This document shows, in pieces, positions 16,158-24,891 of a stretch of 30,047 nt of DNA. Source of the DNA: Alphaproteobacteria bacterium UBA6347 (GTDB taxonomy: Bacteria > Pseudomonadota > Alphaproteobacteria > CAAGCB01 > CAG-977). The stretch spans positions 1-30,047 of the forward strand of contig DJRZ01000046.1 in the NCBI GenBank assembly GCA_002440235.1, read 5' to 3'. A program made the translations under genes and the position numbers. Below the pieces are notes generated by a model that was not told the DNA's origin, did not search any database, and worked only from the letters and a program-made list of their open reading frames with translations. Position 1 is the stretch's first letter. Each line of letters starts with the position of its first letter.

Positions 16158-16459
16158 TGGACGTGACCGTCAAAACATCGAAAAACGAGCGCGCCTATTT
16201 CGTCAAGGGCGTTTTTTCCGCCGGCGACGAAGACCGCTTTTACGACGTTTTTCTGCAAATCCGCGCGATGACCGAACCGTGTCTGGCGTTCGACCTGTCG
16301 CTTTGTCCGTCGGTCGATCCGGCGGCGATGGGCATGCTGGTCGTCGCCGCGCAGGAGGCGGCGCGCCGCAACATCGCCCGCGTGATCCGCCGCGCCCCCG
16401 CGTCCGTCAGGGAAGTTTTGCAGTCCGCGGGATTCGAAAAATTTTACGTTTTTCAATAA
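16157..16459 (+). CDS. STAS-domain protein lacking the phospho-serine
   Basis: 100 residues, a single STAS domain like those of SpoIIAA-type anti-sigma-factor antagonists or MlaB-like proteins. The strand LAFDLSLCPSVDP and the helix MGMLVVAAQEAARRN match the fold, and the end RRAPASVREVLQSAGFEKFY matches the usual last helix. In regulated antagonists the turn reads DSSG or DSAG; here it is D54-P55-A56-A57, so the phosphorylatable serine is missing. No partner kinase or anti-sigma gene is nearby. Last gene of the metK operon; a clear terminator is not seen and the rimP promoter begins 15 nt later. Confidence 0.82.
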   Translation: MDVTVKTSKNERAYFVKGVFSAGDEDRFYDVFLQIRAMTEPCLAFDLSLCPSVDPAAMGMLVVAAQEAARRNIARVIRRAPASVREVLQSAGFEKFYVFQ

Positions 16460-16473
16460 AATGAAAAAAAAGC

Positions 16474-16502
16474 TTGCCCGAACGCGCGCGGACTGGTATA
16501 TC
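16474..16502 (+). promoter_or_regulatory. Promoter of the rimP-nusA-infB operon
   Basis: TTGCCC (16474-16479), 17-nt spacer, TATATC (16497-16502), with TGG directly before the -10 box giving an extended -10. Predicted start near 16509. The best-looking promoter in the window. Confidence 0.75.
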
Positions 16503-16517
16503 TCTTGATTGTACATT

Positions 16518-16561
16518 CTTATAGTTTCTATGAGGGTGGGCTGAAAAGCCCGCTTTTTTTT
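16518..16561 (+). promoter_or_regulatory. Leader attenuator candidate: two hairpins and U-tract before rimP
   Basis: Hairpin 1: CTTATAG / CTATGAG (16518-16534, loop TTT, one G-U pair). Hairpin 2: GTGGGCT / AGCCCGC (16536-16553, loop GAAA) followed by eight T (16554-16561). Hairpin 2 is a classical intrinsic terminator located between the promoter and the first gene, so transcripts should partly stop here unless read-through is allowed. NusA, encoded in the operon, stimulates termination at such sites and could give feedback. Confidence 0.75.
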
Positions 16562-16582
16562 ATGGTGAAAACCGGAGGACAC

Positions 16583-17077
16583 ATGACTCTGAACGAAACG
16601 CTGAACGAACTGATCGCGCCGGTTTGCGACAAACTGGGCTATGACGTCGTGCGCCTGCAAATGCAGGGCGGCAATTCCCGCAAGGTGTTGCAAATCATGG
16701 CTGAACGCAAGGACCGCCGCGCGATGACGGTCGACGACTGCGCCGAACTCAGCCGCGCGATCTCTCCGGTTCTGGACGAAAAGGATCCGATCGAAGACAA
16801 CTACACGCTGGAGGTCAGCTCCCCCGGCATAGACCGCCCGCTGGTCAAGCCGGCGGATTTCGACCGGTTCAAAGGGTTTGAGGCGAAAATCGAATGCCTG
16901 AACGCCATCAACGGCAGAAAACGCTTTCAGGGACGCCTGCGAGGCGCCGACGGCGACCATGTCGTTTTGACGTTCGACGGCGCCGATCTGCGTTTGCCGT
17001 TCGACCAAATCGCGAAATCGAAATTGGTTCTGACGGACGATCTGCTGGCGGCTTTCGCTTCGCAAGACGAGGAATAA
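16583..17077 (+). CDS. rimP: Ribosome maturation factor RimP
   Basis: Assists 30S subunit assembly. 164 residues. The N-terminal domain has LNELIAPVCDKLGYDVVRLQ, the conserved centre reads TVDDCAELSRAISPVLDE and YTLEVSSPGIDRPL, and the C-terminal SH3-like domain covers about 90-150. The ATG at 16583 has a GGAGGA site at 16574-16579; a TTG at 16505 would put the terminator hairpin inside the coding region and is rejected. First gene of the nusA-infB operon; nusA starts 16 nt after its stop. Confidence 0.95.
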   Translation: MTLNETLNELIAPVCDKLGYDVVRLQMQGGNSRKVLQIMAERKDRRAMTVDDCAELSRAISPVLDEKDPIEDNYTLEVSSPGIDRPLVKPADFDRFKGFEAKIECLNAINGRKRFQGRLRGADGDHVVLTFDGADLRLPFDQIAKSKLVLTDDLLAAFASQDEE

Positions 17078-17093
17078 CAAAGGAAGGACAGAT

Positions 17094-18650
17094 ATGGAAA
17101 ACACGGCAGCTTTACCGCGTCCCGAACTGTTGCAGGTGGCGGACGCCGTCGCCCGCGACAAAGGCATCGAAAAGGACGAAGTTTTAACCGCGATGGAATT
17201 CGCCATTCAAAAGGCGGGACGTTCCAAATACGGGCTGGAACACGACATTCGCGCGGCGATCAGCCGCAAAGACGGTTCGATCACGATGGCGCGCTTTATC
17301 GAAATCGTTCCCGACGACGCGGAAATCGACGTCGAAAACGAAGAAGCGCAGATGACGTACAAAAAATATCTGGCTTCCCCTTGGCACAGAAAGTATCCGA
17401 ATTTGAAAGTCGGCGATTTCATCGTCGACCCCCTGCCCCCGATCGATTTCGGGCGCATCGCCGCGCAGACCGCGAAACAGGTCATCGTGCAGAAAGTCCG
17501 CGACGCCGAACGCATTCGCCAGTACAACGAATTTAAAGACCGCATCGGCGAAATCGTCAACGGCGTCGTCAAACGCGTCGAAACGGGCAACATCGTCGTC
17601 GACATGGGGCGCGCCGAAGGCATCTTGCGCCGCGACGAACTGATCCCCCGCGAAGTCTTCCACAACGGCGACCGCATTCGCGCCTATCTGCTGGACGTGC
17701 GTCAGGAAACCAAGGGACCGCAGATTTTCCTGTCCCGCACCCACCCGCAATTCATGGCTAAACTGTTCACGCAGGAAGTTCCCGAAATCTACGACGGCGC
17801 GATCGAAATCAAAGCCGTCGCCCGCGACCCCGGTTCGCGCGCGAAGATGGCCGTCGCCGCCCGCGATTCCGGCATCGACCCCGTCGGCGCGTGCGTCGGA
17901 CAGAAAGGCGCGCGCGTTCAGGCGATCGTGACCGAATTGCAGGGCGAAAAGGTCGATATCATCAAATGGTCGCCCGAACCCGCCGAATTCATCGTCAGCG
18001 CTCTGGCGCCCGCCGACGTCGTCAAAGTCGTTTTCAACGACGAAAACAACATCGAAGTCGTCGTTCCCGACGACCAGCTGTCTTTGGCGATCGGACGCCG
18101 CGGTCAAAACGTGCGTCTGGCGTCCCAGTTGACGAACCTGCACATCGACATTCTGACCGAAACCGAAGAATCCGAACGCCGTCAGAACGAACTGAAAGTC
18201 CGCACCAAAACGTTCATGGACGCTTTGGGCGTCGACGACATGATCGCGCATCTGCTGGCGGGCGAAGGCTTCACCTCCGTCGGCGAAATCGCTTTCGTCC
18301 CCGTCGAGGAAATCGCGGGAATCGAGGGCTTCGACGAAGATTTGGCGGAAGAGTTGCAGAAACGCGCCAAAGACTTCATCGAAAAGCAGAACGCCGAATT
18401 CGCCAAACGCAGCAAAGAACTGGACATCGACGCCGGTCTGATCAACTTTGACGGGCTGGATCAGGGCATGATCGTCAAACTGGCGGAAAAGGGCGTGAAA
18501 ACGCTGGACGATTTCGCCGATTTGGCGGGCGACGAACTGCTGGAAATCTTGGGCGACGACGCGATGACGCCGCACGACGCCGACGCTTTGATCATGAAAG
18601 CGCGCGAACAACTGGGCTGGTTTGCTGATGACGGCAAAGAAAACGCCTAA
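17094..18650 (+). CDS. nusA: Transcription termination/antitermination factor NusA
   Basis: RNA-polymerase-binding factor that controls pausing, termination and antitermination. 518 residues. N-terminal polymerase-binding domain about 1-125; S1 domain about 135-205 (IGEIVNGVVKRVETGNIVVDMG); KH1 with DPVGACVGQKGARVQAI; KH2 with LSLAIGRRGQNVRLASQL; then two C-terminal helix-hairpin-helix repeats (about 365-440 and 450-515), rich in acidic residues, as is usual for proteobacteria. Strong GGAAGGA site before the ATG. Its last 23 nt overlap the ylxR-like gene. Confidence 0.98.
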   Translation: MENTAALPRPELLQVADAVARDKGIEKDEVLTAMEFAIQKAGRSKYGLEHDIRAAISRKDGSITMARFIEIVPDDAEIDVENEEAQMTYKKYLASPWHRKYPNLKVGDFIVDPLPPIDFGRIAAQTAKQVIVQKVRDAERIRQYNEFKDRIGEIVNGVVKRVETGNIVVDMGRAEGILRRDELIPREVFHNGDRIRAYLLDVRQETKGPQIFLSRTHPQFMAKLFTQEVPEIYDGAIEIKAVARDPGSRAKMAVAARDSGIDPVGACVGQKGARVQAIVTELQGEKVDIIKWSPEPAEFIVSALAPADVVKVVFNDENNIEVVVPDDQLSLAIGRRGQNVRLASQLTNLHIDILTETEESERRQNELKVRTKTFMDALGVDDMIAHLLAGEGFTSVGEIAFVPVEEIAGIEGFDEDLAEELQKRAKDFIEKQNAEFAKRSKELDIDAGLINFDGLDQGMIVKLAEKGVKTLDDFADLAGDELLEILGDDAMTPHDADALIMKAREQLGWFADDGKENA

Positions 18651-19287
18651 GCCCAAAAAAGCGAAGAAAAACTGGCGGGGGACGCCGTCCCCCGACGGTT
18701 TGTCGCATAAAAAGAACGAAACGGTCAGACGCTGTCTGGCGACGCGCGAAACGTTGCCGCCCGAACGCCTGATCCGTTTTTGCGTTTCTCCCGACCGCGC
18801 GCTCGTCCCCGATCTGGCGCGCAAGCTGCCCGGTCGCGGACTGTGGGTGACGGCGGACAAAGACCTGATCGCCGAAGCCGTCGCCAAAGGGCTGTTCGCG
18901 AAAGCCGCGCACGCCAAGCTGACCTATCCCGACGATTTGGACGCCCTGATCCGGACGCTGTTCGTCAAACGTCTGCAATCCCTGCTGGGCTTTGCGAAAA
19001 AAGCGGGGCTGGTCGTTTCGGGTTTCGAAAAATCAGCCGAGGCTTTGACGAAAAAACAGGCGTTCTGCCTGTTGGAGGCGACCGACGCCGCGACCGACGG
19101 GCGGGAAAAGCTGAACCGCCTGCGGGGCGACACCCCCGTCCTGTCCGTGCTGAGCGCCGACGAAACGGCGCGGGCTTTGGGCGCGGGCATGGGCGTCCAC
19201 ACCGTTTTAAAAGCGGGCGGTCCGGTTGATTTATTTGTTGCAGAAGCCAAGCGTTTTGGGGCATATTGCAAAAACGAACAAGTTTAA
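18628..19287 (+). CDS. YlxR (DUF448) - L7Ae-like RNA-binding fusion
   Basis: 219 residues. The first 30 are Lys-rich. The YlxR domain (about 30-95) shows RRCLATRETLPPERLIRFCV and the loop KLPGRGLWV. The C-terminal half (about 110-210) resembles the L7Ae/YlxQ fold (LQSLLGFAKKAGLVVSGFEK). In many Firmicutes these are two genes, ylxR and ylxQ; a single fused protein is common in alphaproteobacteria. It probably binds RNA or the ribosome; the exact role is not established. The ATG at 18628 overlaps the nusA end by 23 nt. Confidence 0.92.
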   Translation: MTAKKTPKPKKAKKNWRGTPSPDGLSHKKNETVRRCLATRETLPPERLIRFCVSPDRALVPDLARKLPGRGLWVTADKDLIAEAVAKGLFAKAAHAKLTYPDDLDALIRTLFVKRLQSLLGFAKKAGLVVSGFEKSAEALTKKQAFCLLEATDAATDGREKLNRLRGDTPVLSVLSADETARALGAGMGVHTVLKAGGPVDLFVAEAKRFGAYCKNEQV

Positions 19288-19312
19288 CGCGAAGAAAAGG
19301 CTGATTGATTAA

Positions 19313-21841
19313 ATGACAGACGAAAAGAAAATCCTTTCCTTGAAGAAAACGGTTGACGTCAACCGCGCACATTCCAACGCCGGTTTTTCATCGGGACGCA
19401 AAGTCCAAGTCGAAGTGCGCAAAAAACGCACCATCGTCACCGACGCCCACGGCAAAATTCAGGGGGTCAGAGAAGGCGCCGCCGCTTCGGGGTTGCTGGA
19501 CAGCGAAAAGGCGCACCGTCTGAAAGTCTTGCAGGACGCGATGAAAGCGGAAGAGGAAAACCGCATCAAAGCCGCCGAGGAAGCCAAACGCAAAGCCGAA
19601 GAGGACGCCAAGCGCGCCGCCGAGGAAGCCGAACGCAAAGCCAAAGAAAAAGCCGAAGCCGAACTGCGCGCCGCCGAAGAAGCCAAAAAAGCCGCCGCGG
19701 CGCCCGCCGCCGCGGTTCGTCCCGCCCAGCCCGCGCAAAAACCCGCGGTCGTGAAAAAAGACGCCCCGAAAAAGCCTTTCGCCGCGAAACCCGCCGGATA
19801 CAATCAGCCCGCGATGAGCCCCGAAGAAGCCGAAGCCGCCGAACAGCACCGCATGAAAACGGGCTTTAAACGCCGCGAAACTCGCGACGACGACAACCGT
19901 TATTCCAAACGCGGCGGCGAAGACGACAAATGGCGCGGCGGACGCAACGTGTCCGCTTTGATGCGCGGCGACGACGAAGAGGGACGCGGCAGAAGTCTGG
20001 CGTCCATCAAGCGCGCGCGCGAAAAAGAACGTCAAAAGATGTTCGGCGCGCCCAAACCCGCCGAAAAAGTCTACCGCGAAGTCGTCATTCCCGAAACGAT
20101 CACCGTTCAGGAACTGGCGGCGCGCATGAGCGAACGCGGCGCCGACGTGGTCAAGGCGCTGATGAAAATGGGCGTCATGGCGACGATCACGCAAACGATC
20201 GACGCCGACATCGCGCAAATCATCGTCGAGGAAATGGGACACAAAGCCAAACGCGTCAACGAAGCCGACGTCGAAGACAACCTGCGCGACGCGCCCGACC
20301 CCGAAGAAACCAAAATTCCCCGCCCGCCCGTCGTGACGGTCATGGGACACGTCGACCACGGCAAAACGTCTCTGCTGGACAACCTGCGTTCGACCGACGT
20401 CGCCGCGCACGAAGCCGGCGGCATCACGCAGCACATCGGCGCGTACCAGATCACGCTGGAAAACGGGCAGAAAGTCACGTTCATCGACACGCCGGGGCAC
20501 GCCGCCTTTACGGAAATGCGCGCCCGCGGGGCGAAAGTCACCGACATCGTCGTGCTGGTCGTCGCGGCGAACGACGGCATTATGCCGCAAACGATCGAAG
20601 CGATCACCCACGCCAAGGCGGCAGGCGTTCCCATCGTCGTCGCGATCAACAAAATCGACGTTCCGGGGGCGAATCCCGAAAAGGTGCGTCAGGATCTGAT
20701 GCAGCACGGCGTCTATGTCGAAAGCATGGGCGGCGACGTCCTGTCCGTCGAAGTGTCGGCGAAAAAGAAAATCAATCTGGACAAGCTGGTCGAAGCCATT
20801 TTGTTGCAAGCCGAAATCCTCGACCTGCGCGCGAACCCCAACCATTCCGCCGAAGGCGCGATCATCGAAGCCAAGATGGAAAAGGGACGCGGTTCCGTCG
20901 CGACGGTTCTGGTTCAGCGCGGCACGCTGAAGCCGGGCGACATTTTCGTCGCGGGCAAAGACTGGGGACGCGTGCGCGCCATGGTGGACGAACGCGGACA
21001 ACGCGTGACCGAAGCCGGTCCGTCCTTCCCCGTCGAAGTGCTGGGCTTCCAGTCCACGCCGTGCGCGGGCGACGACTTTATCGTCGTCGGCGACGAAGAC
21101 CGCGCGCGCGAAGTCGCCGCCTACCGCCAGCGCAAGGAACGCGAAGCGTTGCAGGTGCGTTCGACCCGTTCGGCGATGGAACAGATGTTCGACAAGATCA
21201 AAGCCGGCGAAGCCAAGGAACTGCCCGTCGTCATCAAAGCAGACGTTCAGGGCTCCGTCGAGGCGCTGACCGCGACGCTGAACAAGATTTCGACCGACAA
21301 AGCCAAAGTCCGCATTCTGCACGCGGCGGTCGGCGCGATCAACGAATCCGACGTCACGCTGGCGAAGGCGTCCAGCGCGCTGATCATCGGGTTCAACGTC
21401 CGCGCGAACACGCTGGCGCGCACGGCGGCGAAACGCGACGGCATCGAAATCCGCTACCATTCCATCATCTACAACGTGGCGGACGACATTCACGCGGCGT
21501 TGGAAGGCATGCTCGCCCCCGAACTGAAAGAAAAGATTTTGGGCTACGCGAAAATCCGCGAAGTCTACAACATTTCCAAAGTCGGCAAGGTCGCGGGCTG
21601 CATGGTCAAGGAAGGCATCATGAAACGCGGGGCGCACGTCCGCCTGTTGCGGTCGAACGTCGTCTACCACGACGGCATGATGGCGGCGCTGAAACGGTTC
21701 AAGGACGACGTGAAAGAAGTCCGCGAAGGCTACGAATGCGGCATGAGCTTTGAAAACTTCAACGACATTCAGGTGGACGACACCGTCGAATGTTACGAAA
21801 TCGAAGAAGTCGCCGCCAAGCTGGAAGAAGTCAAACTGTAA
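19313..21841 (+). CDS. infB: Translation initiation factor IF-2
   Basis: GTPase that brings initiator fMet-tRNA to the 30S subunit and promotes subunit joining. 842 residues. About 50-150 is a highly charged Ala/Lys/Glu coiled segment, then Arg/Gly/Asp-rich linker; IF2_N domain about 245-310 ([20 protein letters not shown]). GTPase motifs: GHVDHGKT at 345-352, DTPGH at 392-396, NKID at 446-449. Domains II-IV follow, with [12 protein letters not shown] in domain III and the tRNA-binding C2 domain at the end. The ATG at 19313 is 25 nt after the YlxR-L7Ae stop. Only one N-terminal IF2_N copy is seen. Confidence 0.98.
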   Translation: MTDEKKILSLKKTVDVNRAHSNAGFSSGRKVQVEVRKKRTIVTDAHGKIQGVREGAAASGLLDSEKAHRLKVLQDAMKAEEENRIKAAEEAKRKAEEDAKRAAEEAERKAKEKAEAELRAAEEAKKAAAAPAAAVRPAQPAQKPAVVKKDAPKKPFAAKPAGYNQPAMSPEEAEAAEQHRMKTGFKRRETRDDDNRYSKRGGEDDKWRGGRNVSALMRGDDEEGRGRSLASIKRAREKERQKMFGAPKPAEKVYREVVIPETITVQELAARMSERGADVVKALMKMGVMATITQTIDADIAQIIVEEMGHKAKRVNEADVEDNLRDAPDPEETKIPRPPVVTVMGHVDHGKTSLLDNLRSTDVAAHEAGGITQHIGAYQITLENGQKVTFIDTPGHAAFTEMRARGAKVTDIVVLVVAANDGIMPQTIEAITHAKAAGVPIVVAINKIDVPGANPEKVRQDLMQHGVYVESMGGDVLSVEVSAKKKINLDKLVEAILLQAEILDLRANPNHSAEGAIIEAKMEKGRGSVATVLVQRGTLKPGDIFVAGKDWGRVRAMVDERGQRVTEAGPSFPVEVLGFQSTPCAGDDFIVVGDEDRAREVAAYRQRKEREALQVRSTRSAMEQMFDKIKAGEAKELPVVIKADVQGSVEALTATLNKISTDKAKVRILHAAVGAINESDVTLAKASSALIIGFNVRANTLARTAAKRDGIEIRYHSIIYNVADDIHAALEGMLAPELKEKILGYAKIREVYNISKVGKVAGCMVKEGIMKRGAHVRLLRSNVVYHDGMMAALKRFKDDVKEVREGYECGMSFENFNDIQVDDTVECYEIEEVAAKLEEVKL

Positions 21842-21851
21842 GAGGTCGCCC

Positions 21852-22292
21852 ATGCGTTCCAATTCCAAGCCCGTCACCCAGCGTCAACTGCGCGTCGCGG
21901 AACAGATCCGCCACATTTTGGCGGATTGTTTCCAGCGCGGCGACGTGCCGGACGATTTTTTGAACTGCCCGCCCGTTTCCGTGATGGAAGTCAAGGTGTC
22001 GCCCGATTTTTCGTTTTGCAAGGCGTTCGTTTCCGTTTTGTCGATCGAACCCGAAACCGCGGTCGAACTGGCGAAAGCGTTGAATAAACAGGCGGGATTT
22101 TTCCGCAAAATCCTGGGGACGAAAATCCGCCTGCGCCTGACGCCGGAAATCCGTTTTTACGCCGACGGCGCGCAAGCCGAAGCCGACAGGATCGAAATGC
22201 TGCTGGCGAGCGAAGCCGTCCGGCGCGACCTGACCGACCGCGGCGACGCAGAGGACGCCGGCGGCGAAACGGAAGAGAACGCCGATGGTTAA
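21852..22292 (+). CDS. rbfA: 30S ribosome-binding factor RbfA
   Basis: Late 30S assembly factor that binds near 16S helix 1 and aids cold adaptation. 146 residues. Type-II KH pattern: QLRVAEQIRHILADCFQRGD at the start, VSVMEVKVSPDFSFCKAFVSV in the middle, and IRLRLTPEIRFYAD near the end. The C-terminal 30 residues are acidic. The ATG at 21852 lies 10 nt after the infB stop, preceded by AGAGGT. Its last 8 nt overlap the HAD gene. Confidence 0.95.
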   Translation: MRSNSKPVTQRQLRVAEQIRHILADCFQRGDVPDDFLNCPPVSVMEVKVSPDFSFCKAFVSVLSIEPETAVELAKALNKQAGFFRKILGTKIRLRLTPEIRFYADGAQAEADRIEMLLASEAVRRDLTDRGDAEDAGGETEENADG

Positions 22293-23067
22293 AGCCGCCT
22301 TTTTCGACATCGACGGCACGCTGGTCAGCTTTAAAACGCACACGATGCCCGAATCGACCAAACGGGCTTTGGCGGCTTTGCGCCGAAACGGCGTCAAAGT
22401 TTTCATCGCCACGGGACGCGCGCCGAACAACATCGAATTCATCAAAAAAATGTTCGACTTCGACGGTTTCGTGTGCTTCAACGGTTTGCTGTGTTTCGAC
22501 GCGGACGGAACGGTTTTGTACGACCGCCCGCTGCCGCGGCGGGACATTGACGCCGTTCTGCCCTATATGAACGAACGAAAAATAGCGTGCTGTTTCGAAA
22601 TGGCGGACCGGCAGGTGTTCAATCTGGTCGATCAGCGCGTGCGCGATTTGCTGGCTTTCGTCAACATGCCCGACGTCGCGCCCGAAGACATCGTCGACGT
22701 GTCGAAAATCGCGAAAAGCTTTTACCAGCTGTCCGCCTACGTCCTGCCCGAAGAAGAAGCCGACCTGATGCGCCATATGCCGGACTGCAAAGCGATGCGC
22801 TGGCACGAACTGTTCGTCAACATCGTCGGCAAAGACGGCGGAAAGCCCGTCGGCATCGCCAAAGTCTGCGAAAAATACGGTTACGGCATCAACGACGTGA
22901 TCGCGTTCGGCGACGGCGGCAACGACATCGACATGCTGAAATCGGTCGGCATCGGCGTCGCAATGGGCAACGCGGGCGAAAACGTCAAGGAAATCGCCGA
23001 CTACGTCACGACGAGCGTCGACGGCGACGGTATCCGCAACGCCTTGAAGCACTTTGAACTGATTTGA
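22285..23067 (+). CDS. Cof-type HAD-IIB phosphatase
   Basis: 260-residue hydrolase of the haloacid dehalogenase superfamily, expected to dephosphorylate small phosphorylated metabolites. Motif I is FFDIDGT with nucleophile Asp8 and acid/base Asp10; motif II is ATGR; a conserved Lys lies in NIVGKDGGKP; motif IV is FGDGGNDIDML with Asp210 and Asp214. The C2-type cap lies between motifs II and III. Substrate cannot be read. It overlaps rbfA by 8 nt and is closed by a bidirectional terminator, so it belongs to the nusA-infB operon, in the slot where truB frequently occurs. Confidence 0.93.
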   Translation: MVKAAFFDIDGTLVSFKTHTMPESTKRALAALRRNGVKVFIATGRAPNNIEFIKKMFDFDGFVCFNGLLCFDADGTVLYDRPLPRRDIDAVLPYMNERKIACCFEMADRQVFNLVDQRVRDLLAFVNMPDVAPEDIVDVSKIAKSFYQLSAYVLPEEEADLMRHMPDCKAMRWHELFVNIVGKDGGKPVGIAKVCEKYGYGINDVIAFGDGGNDIDMLKSVGIGVAMGNAGENVKEIADYVTTSVDGDGIRNALKHFELI

Positions 23068-23069
23068 AA

Positions 23070-23096
23070 AAAGCGGGAAATTCCCGCTTTCTTTTT
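23070..23096. terminator. Bidirectional intrinsic terminator
   Basis: AAAGCGGGA (23070-23078) pairs with TCCCGCTTT (23082-23090), loop AAT, then CTTTTT on the plus strand; an A-run before the stem gives a U-tract on the minus strand. It separates the infB operon from the barrel gene, whose stop begins at 23098. Confidence 0.88.
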
Positions 23097-23097
23097 A

Positions 23098-24132
23098 TTA
23101 AAAATTCAGTTTGAAATCCAGCGTTCCCGCGTGATCCTGATAGTCTTTTCTGAACTTTCCGGCATAGGACAGGGATATTTCGGCTTTGACGCCGAACGCG
23201 AACGACACGCCCGCCCCCGCTTCCGCTCCGAAACGGTCGAGCTGTCCGCCCGCGACGTCGTACGCCGTTCCGCCGGACGAAACGATTTCCCCCTTGACCG
23301 CCGTTCTGGCGAAATCGTACGTCGCCGCCGCTTTCAAATACGGAGTGACGCCGACGTTCGGCGCGGCGTTCAGACGGTAATCGCCCGACAGCTTCAATCC
23401 GCCGACCGCCGTCCAAATGTTTTGCGCGGTCGTTTTAACGGTCAAATCCGACGCGTTCGTAAAGTTGTCCTGTTCCACCGTCGTGAACCGCACGGCGATT
23501 TCGGGGGTCAGCGGCGCGTCATAGCCGGCGGAGATCTGCGCGGCGAACGCCGTCGCGTCGTATTCGCTTTTCAGCCGCGCCGTTTTCGTCGTTTCGTCGT
23601 ATTCCGACAGTCCCAAGACCAAAACCGCACTGATATAGGCGCGTTCCGGCTGATAGATCCCGTAGAGGAAAGTCGAATGCGTTTTGACGTCCGTATCGCG
23701 GCTGTCCGTGGAAATGTCCGTTTTCGTGTAAGCGTATCCCAGTCCGAATTTGAAATTTTCGGACGTGTTGTTTTCAATTCCCGCCGCGACGCCGTATGTC
23801 GACGCGTCGAACCCGTCCGATTGCCTTTCGCGGGCGTCCTGCTTGACGTATCCGCCCAGTCCGACCGCCCACGGCGTGACGCGTTCGGGATCGAAACCGC
23901 CGCCCGACCGTCCGCGGTACACGCCCGCATGAGGGGACGAAAAGAAACGGTTGGTGTCGAAACCGCCCATGCGGTTTTGGGCGACGTCGACAACGGACAG
24001 CGCCGTTCCGCGCGCCGAACGCCAAACAGCTTGCGTCGCGTCGGGCAAAACCTCCGCCGTCGGCGCGGCGGCGGCGGGGAAAGAGAACAGCGCGGCGGCG
24101 CAACAGACGGACGGCGAAAATCTGACGGGCAT
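23098..24132 (-). CDS. Autotransporter-type outer-membrane beta-barrel protein without passenger
   Basis: 344 residues. Signal peptide about 1-23 ending AAAAP. Residues 25-85 resemble the linker between passenger and barrel (AQNRMGGFDTNRFF and TPWAVGLGGYVKQD). The remainder, about 260 residues, is alternating amphipathic strands (for example FKFGLGYAYTKTDIS and YISAVLVLGLSEY), ending in LDFKLNF with the terminal Phe used for outer-membrane insertion. This fits the 12-strand autotransporter barrel, but there is no passenger domain. It may act as a plain porin-like or adhesin barrel. Alone on its strand, ending against the infB operon. Confidence 0.85.
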   Translation of the reverse strand: MPVRFSPSVCCAAALFSFPAAAAPTAEVLPDATQAVWRSARGTALSVVDVAQNRMGGFDTNRFFSSPHAGVYRGRSGGGFDPERVTPWAVGLGGYVKQDARERQSDGFDASTYGVAAGIENNTSENFKFGLGYAYTKTDISTDSRDTDVKTHSTFLYGIYQPERAYISAVLVLGLSEYDETTKTARLKSEYDATAFAAQISAGYDAPLTPEIAVRFTTVEQDNFTNASDLTVKTTAQNIWTAVGGLKLSGDYRLNAAPNVGVTPYLKAAATYDFARTAVKGEIVSSGGTAYDVAGGQLDRFGAEAGAGVSFAFGVKAEISLSYAGKFRKDYQDHAGTLDFKLNF

Positions 24133-24221
24133 AAGAAAGCTTCCCTTTTTAAGAATTAAAGAACGCCAGCATTATGGCGCGAACACTTTAACAAAAACTT
24201 GCGCCGCCATAAAACCGCATG

Positions 24222-24248
24222 AAAAAGCCGCCCCGAAAGGCGGCTTTT
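24222..24248. terminator. Terminator of the XRE regulator gene, possibly bidirectional
   Basis: AAAAGCCGCC (24223-24232) pairs with GGCGGCTTTT (24239-24248), loop CCGAAA. On the minus strand the stem is followed by five T, 16 nt past the regulator stop codon. Confidence 0.82.
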
Positions 24249-24264
24249 CGAAAAACGGCGGCGA

Positions 24265-24756
24265 TCAATCCGCGCTTTCGTCGTTTTCGTCGTTTTCGCT
24301 TTCCGCCGAAGCCGCCATCGCTTTGACCAGATCCAGCAGGCGTTTCGCGGCGCGGCGGTCGGGAATCATGTAATAGCACCGCACCAGTTCCAACGTTTCG
24401 CGTTTCGTCATCGGATCGAAATTGAACGCGACGGGTTCCTCCGCCAATTCGCCCGCGCCCGCCAGCATGCGCGGCGACGCGCCGGCGATCTGATCGTCCA
24501 TGTCTTCGAAAAAGAAGCTGATCGGCACTTCCAGCACTTTGCCGATGTCGAACAGACGGCTGGCGCTGATGCGGTTCATGCCGCGTTCGTATTTCTGCAC
24601 CTGCTGAAAGGTCAATCCGATCTGCTCGCCCAGTTTTTCCTGGCTCATTCCCAGCAGGGTGCGGCGCATTTTAACGCGCGCGCCGACATAAACGTCGATC
24701 GGATTAGGCGCGCCGTCCGCCGTTCTGCCCCGCGATGATTTTTTTGTTCTGCCCAT
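24265..24756 (-). CDS. XRE-family transcriptional regulator
   Basis: 163 residues from the ATG at 24754-24756, chosen because GGGGAA lies 7-11 nt upstream; a second ATG at 24771 is possible. Short basic N-terminus (GRTKKSSRGR), then a Cro/CI-type helix-turn-helix at about 20-80: VGARVKMRRTLLGMSQEKLG, QIGLTFQQVQKYERGMNRIS, LFDIGKVLEVPISFFFEDM. The C-terminal half is acidic and ends in ESENDENDESAD. This domain arrangement is common in alphaproteobacteria, where single small XRE regulators control envelope or cell-cycle genes; the target here is unknown. Candidates are its own promoter and the divergent PAS pseudo-kinase. Confidence 0.92.
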   Translation of the reverse strand: MGRTKKSSRGRTADGAPNPIDVYVGARVKMRRTLLGMSQEKLGEQIGLTFQQVQKYERGMNRISASRLFDIGKVLEVPISFFFEDMDDQIAGASPRMLAGAGELAEEPVAFNFDPMTKRETLELVRCYYMIPDRRAAKRLLDLVKAMAASAESENDENDESAD

Positions 24757-24810
24757 AAGCTTGTTCCCCATACATAAAAAGCCCAAGCACCTGATTTTTC
24801 CCTGCAACGG

Positions 24811-24839
24811 ATAATCACCGCTTTTTGTCCGAAAATCAA
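24811..24839 (-). promoter_or_regulatory. Possible promoter of the XRE regulator
   Basis: Minus-strand TTGATT (24834-24839), 17-nt spacer, GATTAT (24811-24816). It lies back to back with the promoter of the divergent PAS gene. Confidence 0.35.
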
Positions 24840-24891
24840 TTAAAAAAAAGGGATTGCGGAAAAAAATCAGTCGCCGATTTTCTTTTTTATT

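Noticed and set aside
16460..16582. Initiator tRNA gene (metY) upstream of rimP, as in enterobacteria
   Set aside because: No cloverleaf, T-loop GTTCRA or CCA-type end is visible; the space is filled by promoter and hairpins.
19388..21877. Very long open frame antisense to infB
   Set aside because: Frame-shadow of G/C-rich codon use. The plus strand encodes full-length IF-2 with all motifs, and the antisense product shows repetitive low-complexity F/V/D/R composition. The same holds for long frames opposite pyk, metK, nusA, tyrS and anmK.
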